64,000 nucleotides of DNA from Pelagicoccus sp. SDUM812002. GTDB taxonomy: Bacteria; Verrucomicrobiota; Verrucomicrobiia; Opitutales; Opitutaceae. The DNA is taken from contig NZ_JARXHX010000001.1 of the NCBI RefSeq assembly GCF_031127835.1, forward strand, positions 434,001-498,000, given 5' to 3'. The position numbers and the translations under genes are program-made. Position 1 is the first letter of the stretch. Every line of letters starts with the position of its first letter. The notes under the pieces are model-generated. The model saw only the letters and a program-made list of their open reading frames with translations, was not told the DNA's origin and made no database searches. Positions 8,820 to 17,800 of this stretch are shown one piece after another.

Positions 8820-8870
8820 GTCAGGCTCATAACCTGAAGGTCGTTGGTTCAAATCCAACCCCTGCACCCA
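8820..8870 (+). tRNA. 3' fragment of tRNA-Met(CAU), presumed attachment site
   Basis: The sequence contains an anticodon arm TCAGG-CTCATAA-CCTGA (anticodon CAT), a variable loop, a T-arm GTTGG-TTCAAAT-CCAAC (8843-8859), the 3' acceptor strand CCCTGCA (8860-8866), a discriminator C and encoded CCA (8868-8870). The matching 5' acceptor strand (expected TGCAGGG) and D-arm are absent upstream, so the gene is only a 3' half. The anticodon and T-loops are close to bacterial initiator tRNA, though the top anticodon-stem pair is A-T rather than G-C. This is what remains on the right side after an element integrates into a tRNA 3' end. Confidence 0.85.
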
Positions 8871-8872
8871 TA

Positions 8873-8903
8873 AGGCCCTCGAAGTCAACGACTTCGGGGG
8901 CCT
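8873..8903 (+). terminator. Intrinsic terminator of the tRNA gene
   Basis: AGGCCCTCGAAGTC and GACTTCGGGGGCCT form a long, nearly perfect stem around a 3-nt loop, starting 2 nt after the tRNA CCA and followed by TTTCC. It marks the original chromosomal side of the tRNA gene. Confidence 0.8.
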
Positions 8904-9182
8904 TTCCATTTGTGACTCATTTCGGCGCTTCAGGACCTGCCAAATCGAGCGTAAGCGATTCACTTCAGGACTATGCAAAACTGGTGAGCCCTTAAATTTT
9001 TCATGGATACCATCCAATCCGCCTTTGCGCTTCTGTATACGGAAACGGAATGGGATCTGCAAAGAGGATGCATACACTCCACGGAGCAGCGGTGAACCAT
9101 TCGCAAAGGCAAGGTGCAAACCGAACCTTGCAGGTTGTAACGTTGCATTCCTGATCACCAAAACAATCGAACCATAACACAC

Positions 9183-9524
9183 ATGAAAAACAGCAAAACA
9201 CCTCTAATATTGAGCATCATATTCGCCTTCTTCCTGTTGGCGGGTTGCAGCGACGAAGGGGGCTCGGTCGAGCTGAGTGACACGGACATCGTCGAATCGG
9301 GAACCTACACCGGAACCGCCAAAGAGGTCGATCCGGAGGAAAAGGAAATCTACGTGGAAACGCAGGACGGCAAGACCCTCGAGCTATATTTCACCGAACA
9401 GACCCAGCTACTGGAAGACGGACAGAACGTTGCATTTTCCAGCTTGTCGCAGGGCGACCGAATCGAGGTTCAGATAGAGCGGAAAGGCCAGCGGCTCGAA
9501 CCGATCTCTGTTAGTATTCTCTAG
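9183..9524 (+). CDS. Small lipoprotein with a possible OB-like domain
   Basis: 113 residues. 'KNSKTPLILSIIFAFFLLAGCSDE' is a lipoprotein signal with lipobox LAGC (Cys at about residue 22), so the protein should be anchored in an envelope membrane. The mature part, 'SGTYTGTAKEVDPEEKEIYVETQDGKTLELYFTEQTQL' then 'LSQGDRIEVQIERKGQR', alternates strands and resembles small OB-fold/DUF5666-like domains, though I cannot name a function. It sits just outside the integrated element and 5 nt before a DUF2231 membrane gene, so the two may be co-transcribed. Confidence 0.7.
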   Translation: MKNSKTPLILSIIFAFFLLAGCSDEGGSVELSDTDIVESGTYTGTAKEVDPEEKEIYVETQDGKTLELYFTEQTQLLEDGQNVAFSSLSQGDRIEVQIERKGQRLEPISVSIL

Positions 9525-9529
9525 GCTGA

Positions 9530-10026
9530 ATGGACAGCATTCCGTCCATGTGGCGGACAGAGCTTTGGCAGCCTCTGTCCGTCCATTTTCCCATTGCACT
9601 CCTCTCGCTGGCTGCGGCGGTCGCGATCGCCCTCCCCTTTTTCCGCAAAAGAAAACCCTTCTCGTCGTTGAGATTCACTTACAGCCTGCTCTTATGGAGC
9701 GGGCTCTTGGCATTTTGGATCGCATTTTACACCGGCCAGCTGGCCTATGACGTGGAAGTCCGCCGTCTCTGCGATCCCGGCGTATTGAAGAAACACCTAC
9801 GCTGGAGCTACATCTCGGGGATCTTCTTTTCTATAGCCGCACTTTGCGATCCGGGGCAGGCCGTCCCGAGGTTGTAAGCGAAGCGGACCCTGCAGTATCT
9901 CTCGTTCAGCCTCGCGGTCATTGGAGGCGGGGCTATGTTTACGTCGGCCACCTTGGCGCTTCGCTCGTCTATCAGCAAGCAGCCGGAGTCCATGTGCCAG
10001 ACGAGAATTGCGGAGAGTTCGAATAG
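9530..10026 (+). pseudogene. DUF2231-type membrane protein gene, frameshifted
   Basis: The frame from 9530 gives 115 residues with helices 'HFPIALLSLAAAVAIALPFF', 'YSLLLWSGLLAFWIAFYTGQLAYDV' and 'YISGIFFSIAAL', typical of the DUF2231 inner-membrane family, then stops at 9875-9877. Past that stop the same frame reads another helix ('TLQYLSFSLAVIGGGAMF'). The family-like end 'YVYVGHLGASLVYQQAAGVHVP' is then found in a different frame (9931-10023). At least one indel near the TTT at 9938 plus a fault near 9845-9877 would restore one protein. It follows the lipoprotein by 5 nt. True pseudogene and sequencing error cannot be separated here. Confidence 0.7.
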
Positions 10027-10600
10027 AAAGGAAGCTAACGCGGAAGCGGTTCTTGCAAAACCGCAGTTTGATAAAAAATCAATAACTTAGGTTTCATGGT
10101 CCGCGTCTCCGAGTGTTTGATTCTCTGATCCTTATCAACATGAACCGACGCGGCCAGAAGGTCTCTTACTATCGCCCAGCTCCTTAAGGAATCACTTTCA
10201 GATCTACGCAGCATGTATTAATACCCCCGATAGGCGGTCCACCATGCCTAGCGAACGCTTCGTTTCCTTCCTGAACGTCTCGGTGGGCAATCTCACAATC
10301 CTCTTGTTTCGCGACCGAGAGCCGAACCTACCACGCTACAAAACGGGATAAACACAACGGAACGGGCCAAACTTGGCGCTTTTTTACCAAGATGGGCGAC
10401 ATGCTTGAAACCATCGCCAACGAGGTGCAACGGGCTCGAATGGGATTTCTCTAAATCTAACCGGGCCGTCGATCAATTGTAGTTCTCTCCCCATGACAGG
10501 TTCCCACCTTCGCCAATAGATAACAAGGGAGCCCGCCCTTGAACCGTCGCTGACGAGAGCGTAAACCGTCGAATTCCATTCTGATTCCAACACTATTCTC
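10027..10600. other. Intergenic region without a convincing gene
   Basis: About 570 nt. A minus-strand frame entering from 10600 encodes 'MRIVLESEWNSTVYALVSDGSRAG...' and stops near 10384. It could be a short gene or a fragment of a toxin-like gene, but its length (72 residues) and lack of a recognisable family prevent a call. No promoter elements stand out before the 10601 gene. Confidence 0.4.
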
Positions 10601-12445
10601 ATGTATTCAATCCCATTATTACGCTGCTCCTTTTTTTCAGTATTGATCCTAGCCAGTTCCACCTGCGGAGCTGTGCATGTACGCGATTTCGGGGCCATCC
10701 CCAACGACTCAATCGACGACGCCAAGGCAATCCAGGCTGCCATCGACGCCGCTTTGACTGAGGACCATCCGCTCGTGGAGCTCGACGCCGGCGACTACCT
10801 TGTCACGGAAATTACGGGCAAGTCTCCGTACAACGACCGCCGCGTCTGCCTGGCGATCGATGGCGCTGAGCAGGGCTTCACTTTGCGCGGCACCCTCGAT
10901 GCGGAAGGCAAGCCGGCCACCGCCTTGATCTACAACGAAGCCGGTCCCCGATTCACCGTCGAATACTGGATGTGGGTATCGCGCAGTAAGGACGTCGTCC
11001 TGGAAAACCTGCTATTCGATTTTCCCGGCGCCAATGCGTCCGGGCGTATAACTAAAGTCGGAAACGGCCGTACCTGGGTCGAGCTTTGGCCGGAAGTCGT
11101 CAAACCCAAGTCGTTCATCCAAGGAGCTGAATACGTTTTCCTTTACGACCCGGAAGGCGGTGAGATCGTGCATGAGAAGATCACTGTGGGCGCAGGCTGG
11201 GACGAAATCACGGGCGAGGAAGTTGTCCTCGAAACGCCCCGCGATACGCCCATGGCTTCGCTCACTGAGGGCCATGGCTTAGTGCTCGACGTTGAGGTCG
11301 GCGAAGTCGGCATGGGGCTCGTCTACCCGATCCAATGGCACCATGCCCCGGAGAAGACCTTCGTCGCTAACCAAGTCGAGAATTTGACGCTGCGCAATCT
11401 CACCATCGTCACCGCCCTCGGCCACATCCTGCTTCCGGTCGGCTGCGAAAACATCACCGTGCAAAATCTCCAATTCGACCCCGCTGCCCGCGGCTCGAAC
11501 CGAGGGTGGGTCTCCCGGCGAGACGGTCTTACCATGCGGGCCTGCAAGGGCGACCTTTTGGTGGAGGACTCCACCTTTCAACGGACCAGCGACGACATGC
11601 TCGCCTTCTGGGGATTCCAATTCCACATCACCAAAATCCTCTCTCCCACTCGCATAGAAGTCACTTCACGGCAGGCGGCAGGCGACTACTTCCTCGACTT
11701 TCCGCTCATGATCGAAGCCGGCGACTGGATCGAATTTCGAGTGCCGACTCAAGACCGTGGACTGCCCTTGAGTGGCAAACGCGCCACCATCCGCTCCGCT
11801 GAATTCAAGATTGATCGCGAGCAAACCATGGACTGGACCCGCTTTTTCGAAAAGGAGATCGAGCCGGAAGCATTCTTGGTTAACTACGTCCTGGAGCTGG
11901 AAGAGCCGCTTCCCGATTTCGTTGCAGATGCCTCAACGAAGATCGTTCTCCTTGGCTCCACACTTTTCGATTCCGCCGTCATCCGCCGCGTGACGACGCG
12001 AGACATCACGAATCATCCCGGCGTCTTGATCCCCGGAGCACTGGACTACACGATCGAGGACAGCGAATTCTACACGGAGGTTGAGCTCTCGTCCCATTCG
12101 GGCAGAGGCACTTGGCACGGCGGCGCAGGCATCTGGAGCGCGACGATTAGGAACAACACGTTTGGCTCTAGCAGTGTGGTGCCCCACACCAAAGGCTTGA
12201 AAGCGGATACCGTCGTTGCGCTCGAGCCGCGGGGCGAAGTCGTGATCGAAGGAAACCGCTTCATAGACGGAGCGAAACTCGAAGTCAGCGGGACCACTCC
12301 GATCCAAGCGCGCGGAAATACCTTCGCCGGGCTCGAAGACGACTCCGACCCGATCCAAATCTCCGGCAGCGCCCAAGCCGCTTTGCTCCAACGCGAAGGC
12401 AACGTAATCGTATCCGGAGACACAGATTCGGCAGCAGAGAATTAG
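10601..12445 (+). CDS. Secreted right-handed beta-helix glycosidase, GH110-like
   Basis: 614 residues with an N-terminal signal peptide (hydrophobic run to about residue 23, 'LILASSTCGA'). 'VRDFGAIPNDSIDDAKAIQAAIDAAL' (residues ~26-52) is the pectate-lyase-superfamily start motif, followed by repeated short strands of a parallel beta-helix. The stretch 'RRDGLTMRACKGDLLVEDSTFQRTSDDMLAFWG' resembles the active-site region of GH110 alpha-1,3-galactosidases, whose length (~600 residues) also fits. It probably cleaves terminal alpha-galactosyl residues in the periplasm or outside the cell. Alternatives are other beta-helix glycosidases or polysaccharide lyases. It stands alone without nearby transport genes. 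Confidence 0.6.
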   Translation: MYSIPLLRCSFFSVLILASSTCGAVHVRDFGAIPNDSIDDAKAIQAAIDAALTEDHPLVELDAGDYLVTEITGKSPYNDRRVCLAIDGAEQGFTLRGTLDAEGKPATALIYNEAGPRFTVEYWMWVSRSKDVVLENLLFDFPGANASGRITKVGNGRTWVELWPEVVKPKSFIQGAEYVFLYDPEGGEIVHEKITVGAGWDEITGEEVVLETPRDTPMASLTEGHGLVLDVEVGEVGMGLVYPIQWHHAPEKTFVANQVENLTLRNLTIVTALGHILLPVGCENITVQNLQFDPAARGSNRGWVSRRDGLTMRACKGDLLVEDSTFQRTSDDMLAFWGFQFHITKILSPTRIEVTSRQAAGDYFLDFPLMIEAGDWIEFRVPTQDRGLPLSGKRATIRSAEFKIDREQTMDWTRFFEKEIEPEAFLVNYVLELEEPLPDFVADASTKIVLLGSTLFDSAVIRRVTTRDITNHPGVLIPGALDYTIEDSEFYTEVELSSHSGRGTWHGGAGIWSATIRNNTFGSSSVVPHTKGLKADTVVALEPRGEVVIEGNRFIDGAKLEVSGTTPIQARGNTFAGLEDDSDPIQISGSAQAALLQREGNVIVSGDTDSAAEN

Positions 12446-12966
12446 GGAACGCCCAGCTCCGCAAAGACCTGCCCGAGCGGTTTATTCCTCGCAGAAGGCT
12501 CAGCCCAGCTGGCCCCCTTCTGATTGAAAAGGTGTCATGAAGTCCTAGGTTGCTCTACTTCTCGGTTCGCCAGATCGTAGCCACCGCCTCGTACTTGTCC
12601 AAAATCCAGTCCGAGTTGGCTACACGCATGTGGCCACTCGTGGACTCGATGCGCCAGAGCCGATCCCCGATCATCGCTTGCACCCAAGTGTGACCTGGCT
12701 CGCCCGGTATGTAATCTTTGGATACGCGAATAGAAAGAGCCACCTCCTCCACTCCTGCTCGCACCAATAGCTCTACTTATTGAAGGCCTCGACCACTAAC
12801 GCCGTCTCAAATAAGCTGCGGGCTATCTCCGAGGACGGATAATGGGAGAGTGGTATTTGCTAGATTTGCCCCACAACTACAGCTGATACTAAATTGACTA
12901 CGTAAAAACCTTTAGCTCGCCAAGGTCATCGATCTTCGCCACTTGTAAAATCTCCGACCTGCGCCC
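12446..12966. other. Intergenic region before the restriction locus
   Basis: Some 520 nt that hold only a short minus-strand gene scrap (listed separately) and the leader of hsdR. This is the junction between the carbohydrate-enzyme gene and the defence island. No integrase, tRNA or direct repeat was seen here. Confidence 0.4.
12555..12776 (-). pseudogene. Possible fragment of a transglutaminase-like cysteine peptidase
   Basis: About 74 codons read 'VELLVRAGVEEVALSIRV...GEPGHTWVQAMIGDRLWRIESTSGHM'. The sequence recalls the second half of bacterial transglutaminase-like (BTLCP-type) peptidases, where a helix ending in '...LLxxxGVPxxALRL' is followed by a strand with the catalytic His ('GHAWV', here 'GHTWV') and an Asp-containing strand. 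The Cys half is missing and a TAA (12777-12779) blocks the frame upstream. It is probably a decayed remnant; the family call is tentative. Confidence 0.35.
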
Positions 12967-15321
12967 ATGGACCCAAAAGAGAAAAAGGAACTCAGCGAGA
13001 TAGACATCTGCGACCTATTTATCACCCCTGCCATTATCAACGCTGGATGGGATCAGCTAAAACAAATCCGTCGAGAGGTTACGCTCACTCCTGGTCCAGT
13101 CATTGTTCGAGGAAACCTTTCCTCACGAAACAAGAAGAAAAAGAAATTTGCCGACTACGTCCTTCAGTGGGAAAAAGGCGTGCCGATCGCCATCGTCGAA
13201 GCCAAAGACAACAACCACACGGTTAGTCACGGCATGCAGCAGGCACTCGGCTATGCGAATATCCTCGAAGTCCCCAGCGCGTTCAGCTCAAACGGCGACG
13301 CGTTCGCCTCTCACAATAAAATACCGAACCCCGGCGAGGACATCGAATCCGAGTTTCCTCTGGAAGCCTTTCCTCTACCAAACGAGCTCTGGCGACGCTA
13401 CAAAAAGCACCGAGGGATAGAAGAGGATGATGAAGAGCAACTCGTCACAGCTCCCTACCACGATGACGGCTCAGGCAAGGAGCCTCGCTACTACCAAGCG
13501 GAAGCGATAAACCGATCCATAGAAGCGGTAGCTCGAGGGGACAAACGAATCCTCCTCGTCATGGCAACTGGTACAGGCAAGACCTACACTACGTTTCAGA
13601 TCATCTGGCGCCTCTGGAAGGCCAAGAGAGCCAAGCGTATCCTATTCCTTGTCGACCGCAACGTACTAGCCGACCAAACCTTGGTCAACGACTTCAAGCC
13701 CTTCGGCTCGGTCATGACCAAGATCAAAAACCGCAAGATAGACCCCTCCTACGAAATCTACCTCGGTCTCTACCAAGCCCTCACCGGTCCAGATGAAGAA
13801 GACAAAATCTTCAAGACCGTATCCAGAGACTTCTTCGATCTCATCGTCATCGACGAGTGTCACCGAGGTAGCGCGGCAGAGGATTCTGCTTGGAGGGAAA
13901 TTCTCGATTACTTCTCGGACGCGATCCAGCTTGGCCTCACCGCGACACCGAAGGAAACCAAGTATGTATCCAACATTACATACTTCGGAGACCCCATCTA
14001 CACTTACACCCTCAAGCAAGGCATACAGGATGGCTTCCTAGCACCCTACAAAGTCGTTCGCTACGACCTGGACAAAGACTTGCTTGGGTGGACTCCACCG
14101 AAAGGCATGGTCGACGATTTGGGAAAGGAAATCGAGCGACGCCAATACAACCAGTTGGATATGGACCGCATCCTGGTCCTAAACAAGCGTACCAAACTCG
14201 TCGCAAAGCTGGTCATGGAGCTACTCAACGCGACCGACCCATTCTCGAAAACAATCATCTTCTGCGAAGACATCGACCACGCAGAGCGGATGCGCGTCGC
14301 CATTACCAACGCCGCTGGAAAGCTTGCTCTGGACAATCCCAAATACGTCATGCGCATCACTGGCGATAGCGTCGAGGGCAAGGCGGAGCTCGACAACTTT
14401 ATCGACCCAGAGTCGAAATTCCCAGTCATCGCCACGACCTCCGAACTCCTTACCACCGGCGTCGACGCCAAGACCTGCAAGTTGATCGTTCTCGACAAGA
14501 CCATCACCTCGATGACGACATTCAAGCAGATCGTTGGGCGCGGCACCCGCATCGAGGAAGAACACGGCAAGTTCTACTTCACCATTATGGACTTCAAGCG
14601 GGCTACCGAACTCTTCAGTGACCCTGCATTCGATGGAGAGCCTGTCGTCATTTTCGAGCCCGGTCCAGACGACGATCCAGAACCGCCCGACCCAGAGCCA
14701 GACCCAGACGATGATCCCGTCGAAGAAGAACCCGGCGGCTACGGATCGAAAAAGATCCGCGTCAGTGGCGTAGACGTAAAGATCCTGTCCAAGCGGGTTG
14801 AATACCGAAACGAAGATGGCGAGCTCGTCACCGAGTCCTACCGCGACTACAGCCGTAAACACATTCGGGGTGAATTCGACTCTCTCGACGAATTTCTCAA
14901 CACTTGGAACGCCACCAAGAAAAAACAGGCTATCGTCAAGGAGCTAGAAGAGTACGGCATCGAGCTACCCAAGCTAGCCGACGAAGTGGGCAAGGACTAC
15001 GATGCCTTCGACCTCATCCGACACATCGCTTACGACCAGCCCCCTCTCACCCGCCAAGAAAGGGCCAACAACGTCAAAAAGCGCAACTACTTCACCAAGT
15101 ACGGCGAGCGAGCCCGGGCCGTCCTCGAAGCCCTACTGGACAAATACGCCGACGAAGGCGTTCTCACCATCGAGAGCCCCCACGTCCTGAAGCTCACTCC
15201 CTTTGATCATATCGGGACACCTACGGAAATTATCAGAGACATCTTCGGCGGAAAGGCAAAGTACGAGGCCGCCATACAAGACCTCGAGAGCCACCTCTTC
15301 GAGGAGGGATCTTCGGCCTGA
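12967..15321 (+). CDS. hsdR: Type I restriction enzyme R subunit
   Basis: 784 residues, the size of EcoAI-type (type IB) HsdR rather than the ~1,100-residue EcoKI type. An N-terminal PD-(D/E)XK nuclease is visible: D63 in 'FADYVLQW' and E78-x-K80 in 'IAIVEAK'. An SF2 helicase/translocase follows with Walker A 'ATGTGKT' (200-206), 'IDECHRG' (DECH at 296-299) and a motif III-like 'LGLTATP'. A very acidic linker (D/P/E-rich, near residues 560-585) precedes the C-terminal domain expected to contact HsdM. It translocates and cleaves foreign DNA lacking the cognate methylation. It heads the island and is separated from hsdM by a DUF3800 gene. Confidence 0.95.
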   Translation: MDPKEKKELSEIDICDLFITPAIINAGWDQLKQIRREVTLTPGPVIVRGNLSSRNKKKKKFADYVLQWEKGVPIAIVEAKDNNHTVSHGMQQALGYANILEVPSAFSSNGDAFASHNKIPNPGEDIESEFPLEAFPLPNELWRRYKKHRGIEEDDEEQLVTAPYHDDGSGKEPRYYQAEAINRSIEAVARGDKRILLVMATGTGKTYTTFQIIWRLWKAKRAKRILFLVDRNVLADQTLVNDFKPFGSVMTKIKNRKIDPSYEIYLGLYQALTGPDEEDKIFKTVSRDFFDLIVIDECHRGSAAEDSAWREILDYFSDAIQLGLTATPKETKYVSNITYFGDPIYTYTLKQGIQDGFLAPYKVVRYDLDKDLLGWTPPKGMVDDLGKEIERRQYNQLDMDRILVLNKRTKLVAKLVMELLNATDPFSKTIIFCEDIDHAERMRVAITNAAGKLALDNPKYVMRITGDSVEGKAELDNFIDPESKFPVIATTSELLTTGVDAKTCKLIVLDKTITSMTTFKQIVGRGTRIEEEHGKFYFTIMDFKRATELFSDPAFDGEPVVIFEPGPDDDPEPPDPEPDPDDDPVEEEPGGYGSKKIRVSGVDVKILSKRVEYRNEDGELVTESYRDYSRKHIRGEFDSLDEFLNTWNATKKKQAIVKELEEYGIELPKLADEVGKDYDAFDLIRHIAYDQPPLTRQERANNVKKRNYFTKYGERARAVLEALLDKYADEGVLTIESPHVLKLTPFDHIGTPTEIIRDIFGGKAKYEAAIQDLESHLFEEGSSA

Positions 15322-15347
15322 TCCGCTCGCCTCTTTCCACTCATCTC

Positions 15348-16175
15348 GTGAGCGAAACCAAAAAAGAGAAAAGCCCCGAAACCTTTCATCGCTACCTCGA
15401 CGAGATGGGAGACACCACCTTCTTCGGGAAGGGCCGTAAGCTCATTGTCGGCGACCAGGGCGTCTCCCTCTCGTTTGGAATCGGGATCCTCAAGATCAAC
15501 CGCCCGATTCAAGACGTGCGAAAGGAAGTCGCCCAACTCCAAGCCGACATCCAGGACGACCCTCTTTTCAACACGCTTCCCAGCGTCGTCAAAAGAGTAG
15601 AATCCGGCGGCTTTTACTTCCATGCTTGCAAGGATACGCCCGATGTCAGGAGCCCTTTCCTGAAGTACATCCGCTCCCTCCCGTGCGAGCTCGAAGCCGT
15701 TGTCGCTCGCAAGATCCCACCGCTCTTCGAAAAACAACACCACGCGAAAGAAAACGAATTCTACGCGGACCTCCTTTCCCATCTCATCAAAAGACGCGTC
15801 AAACGCAGCGGAAAGCTCGTACTGAACATAGCCGCTCGCGGCTCCAGCACACGCGACAAGATCCTCACCGAGGCTCTCTCTATCGCCAATGAACGGGCCC
15901 TGAAGAAATGGAGTAAGGAAGACCTGAAAAGCCACGTTGTATTCAATGTTCAAACACCTCGCACTGAGCCACTGCTCAACATTGCTGACTACCTTTGCTG
16001 GGCCGTTCAGCGCGTGTTCGAAAAAGGCGAAACACGCTACTACGACTACCTACAGCAACGCATTCGTCTCGTAGTCGATCTCTACGACAGCGCGAACTAC
16101 GAAGGTTACAAAAACTGGTACGACAAGAAGAATCCGCTGACCTCCAAAAACAAATTAAGCCCGCCGATTACCTAA
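15348..16175 (+). CDS. DUF3800 family protein
   Basis: 275 residues from a GTG at 15348, 26 nt after hsdR. The N-terminus 'HRYLDEMGDTTFFGKG' is a variant of the DUF3800 signature (Y-x-D-E-S-G-D). A C-terminal 'PLLNIADYLCWAVQRVFE' matches the family's second conserved acidic block (I-A-D-x-x-x-W). DUF3800 proteins are predicted RNase H-fold enzymes often found beside restriction systems and on mobile elements; their role is not settled. The insertion between hsdR and hsdM suggests co-expression as an accessory of the type I system. Confidence 0.75.
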   Translation: MSETKKEKSPETFHRYLDEMGDTTFFGKGRKLIVGDQGVSLSFGIGILKINRPIQDVRKEVAQLQADIQDDPLFNTLPSVVKRVESGGFYFHACKDTPDVRSPFLKYIRSLPCELEAVVARKIPPLFEKQHHAKENEFYADLLSHLIKRRVKRSGKLVLNIAARGSSTRDKILTEALSIANERALKKWSKEDLKSHVVFNVQTPRTEPLLNIADYLCWAVQRVFEKGETRYYDYLQQRIRLVVDLYDSANYEGYKNWYDKKNPLTSKNKLSPPIT

Positions 16176-16309
16176 GCCGCTTTCGCGGCGACGTCATGGA
16201 GACGACTTTCAGTAATGGCAGGCTATGCACTCTACGAAGCACAGGTTGACTCCGATTGCAATCCTTCAAATAACCAGCCCCTCTCCTAACCCATTTCACC
16301 CTTTCTCCC

Positions 16310-17800
16310 ATGTCTAACATCTCTGGCATCATCAAAACCATCCAAGACATCATGCGCAAAGACGTCGGCGTCGACGGCGACGCGCAGCGCATCTCTCAGC
16401 TCGTCTGGATGTTCTTTCTCAAGATCTACGATGACCGCGAAGCGGAAATCGAGCTTCTCGAAGACAACTACAAGTCCCCGCTCCCCGAGCACCTACGCTG
16501 GCGCAACTGGGCGGTCGACTCCGAAGGCATGACTGGCGACGAACTCTCCGACTTCGTCAACCTCCAGCTCTTCCCCACGCTCAAGGACAAGCTCTCTCTT
16601 CAGGGTGCCGCCGGAAAACGCGCCAAGATAATCCGCGACGTGTTCGAGGACGCCTACAATTACATGAAGTCTGGCACCCTCATCCGCCAGGTCGTCAACA
16701 AGATTTGCGAGATCGACTTCAACAACACCGCCGACCGCCACACCTTCGGCTCTATCTACGAGCAAATCCTCAAGGACCTCCAGTCCGCCGGAAACGCTGG
16801 CGAGTTCTACACCCCGCGTGCCGTCACCAAGTTCATTATCGACCGCCTCGATCCCAAGCTCGACGAAACCTTCTTCGACCCCGCTTGCGGCACCGGCGGC
16901 TTCCTAGCCTGTGCCATCGACCACAAGCGCGAAAAGTACCGCAAGTCCGCCAAGGACGAGGATACCATCGCCGCCTCCATCTACGGCGTCGAAAAGAAAG
17001 CCCTCCCCCACATGCTCTGCGTCACCAACATGATCCTGCACGGCATCGATACTCCCACCAACATCCTCCACGACAACACCCTCGCCAAATCCTACGTATC
17101 GTACGGCGAAAGCGACCGCAAGCAGGTCATTGGCACCAATCCTCCCTTCGGGGGCATGGAAGAGGACGGCATCGAAAACAACTTTCCCGCCACCTACCGC
17201 ACCCGCGAAACCGCCGACCTCTTCATGGCCCTCATCGTTAAGCTGCTCAAAAACAACGGCCGGGCCGCTGTCGTCCTCCCTGACGGTTTCCTGTTCGGCG
17301 AAGGCATGAAAACCCGCCTAAAGCAGGACCTGCTCGAAAAGTGCCACCTCCACACCATCGTGCGCCTGCCAAACGGCGTCTTCGCCCCCTACACCGGCAT
17401 CAAGACCAACATCCTCTTCTTCACCAAAAAGCCCGAGAGCGAGCAGCCCGCCACCCAGTCAGTCTGGTTCTACGAGCACCCTTACCCCGAAGGCGTCTCC
17501 AGCTACAACAAGACCAAGCCCATGCGCTTCGAAGAGTTCGAGACCGAACGTGCCTGGTGGGGCCAAGAGTCCGACGGCTTCAGGACCCGCGTCGAAACCG
17601 AGCAAGCCTGGAAGGTCAGCATCCAAGACATCGTCGCCCGTAACTATAATTTGGATATAATAAATCCACACGTCGGCGAACAAACCGTCCACGATCCCGA
17701 GGAACTGCTTGCCCTACACGAGACTCAACAGGCGGAAATCCAATCCCTCCGCGACCAGCTCAAGTCCATCCTTTCCGACGCTCTCAGTACCCGCAACTAA
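16310..17800 (+). CDS. hsdM: Type I DNA methyltransferase M subunit
   Basis: 496 residues. An N-terminal helical HsdM domain (~5-140) precedes the N6-adenine methyltransferase domain: 'FDPACGTGGF' (motif I, SAM binding, residues 189-198) and 'NPPFGG' (motif IV, catalytic, residues 277-282). The C-terminus carries the helical tail that contacts HsdS. With HsdS it protects host sites, and with HsdR it forms the restriction complex. Its stop overlaps the hsdS start by one nucleotide (TAATG), indicating translational coupling. A 5-bp GC hairpin (16176-16189) lies in the 134-nt gap before it. Confidence 0.95.
   Translation: MSNISGIIKTIQDIMRKDVGVDGDAQRISQLVWMFFLKIYDDREAEIELLEDNYKSPLPEHLRWRNWAVDSEGMTGDELSDFVNLQLFPTLKDKLSLQGAAGKRAKIIRDVFEDAYNYMKSGTLIRQVVNKICEIDFNNTADRHTFGSIYEQILKDLQSAGNAGEFYTPRAVTKFIIDRLDPKLDETFFDPACGTGGFLACAIDHKREKYRKSAKDEDTIAASIYGVEKKALPHMLCVTNMILHGIDTPTNILHDNTLAKSYVSYGESDRKQVIGTNPPFGGMEEDGIENNFPATYRTRETADLFMALIVKLLKNNGRAAVVLPDGFLFGEGMKTRLKQDLLEKCHLHTIVRLPNGVFAPYTGIKTNILFFTKKPESEQPATQSVWFYEHPYPEGVSSYNKTKPMRFEEFETERAWWGQESDGFRTRVETEQAWKVSIQDIVARNYNLDIINPHVGEQTVHDPEELLALHETQQAEIQSLRDQLKSILSDALSTRN

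Noticed and set aside
8685-9182. A 165-codon minus-strand frame with 'LDLNQRPSGYEPD'
   Set aside because: This is the well-known antisense translation of a tRNA; it only confirms the tRNA fragment at 8820-8870.
10384-10743. A 119-codon minus-strand frame overlapping the start of the GH110-like gene
   Set aside because: Half of it is antisense to a supported gene; the other half is too short and unrecognised to call as a gene.
12544-12549. Additional CCTAGG occurrence as another operator
   Set aside because: The six-base core alone is expected several times by chance in 64 kb, and the flanks do not match the palindrome.
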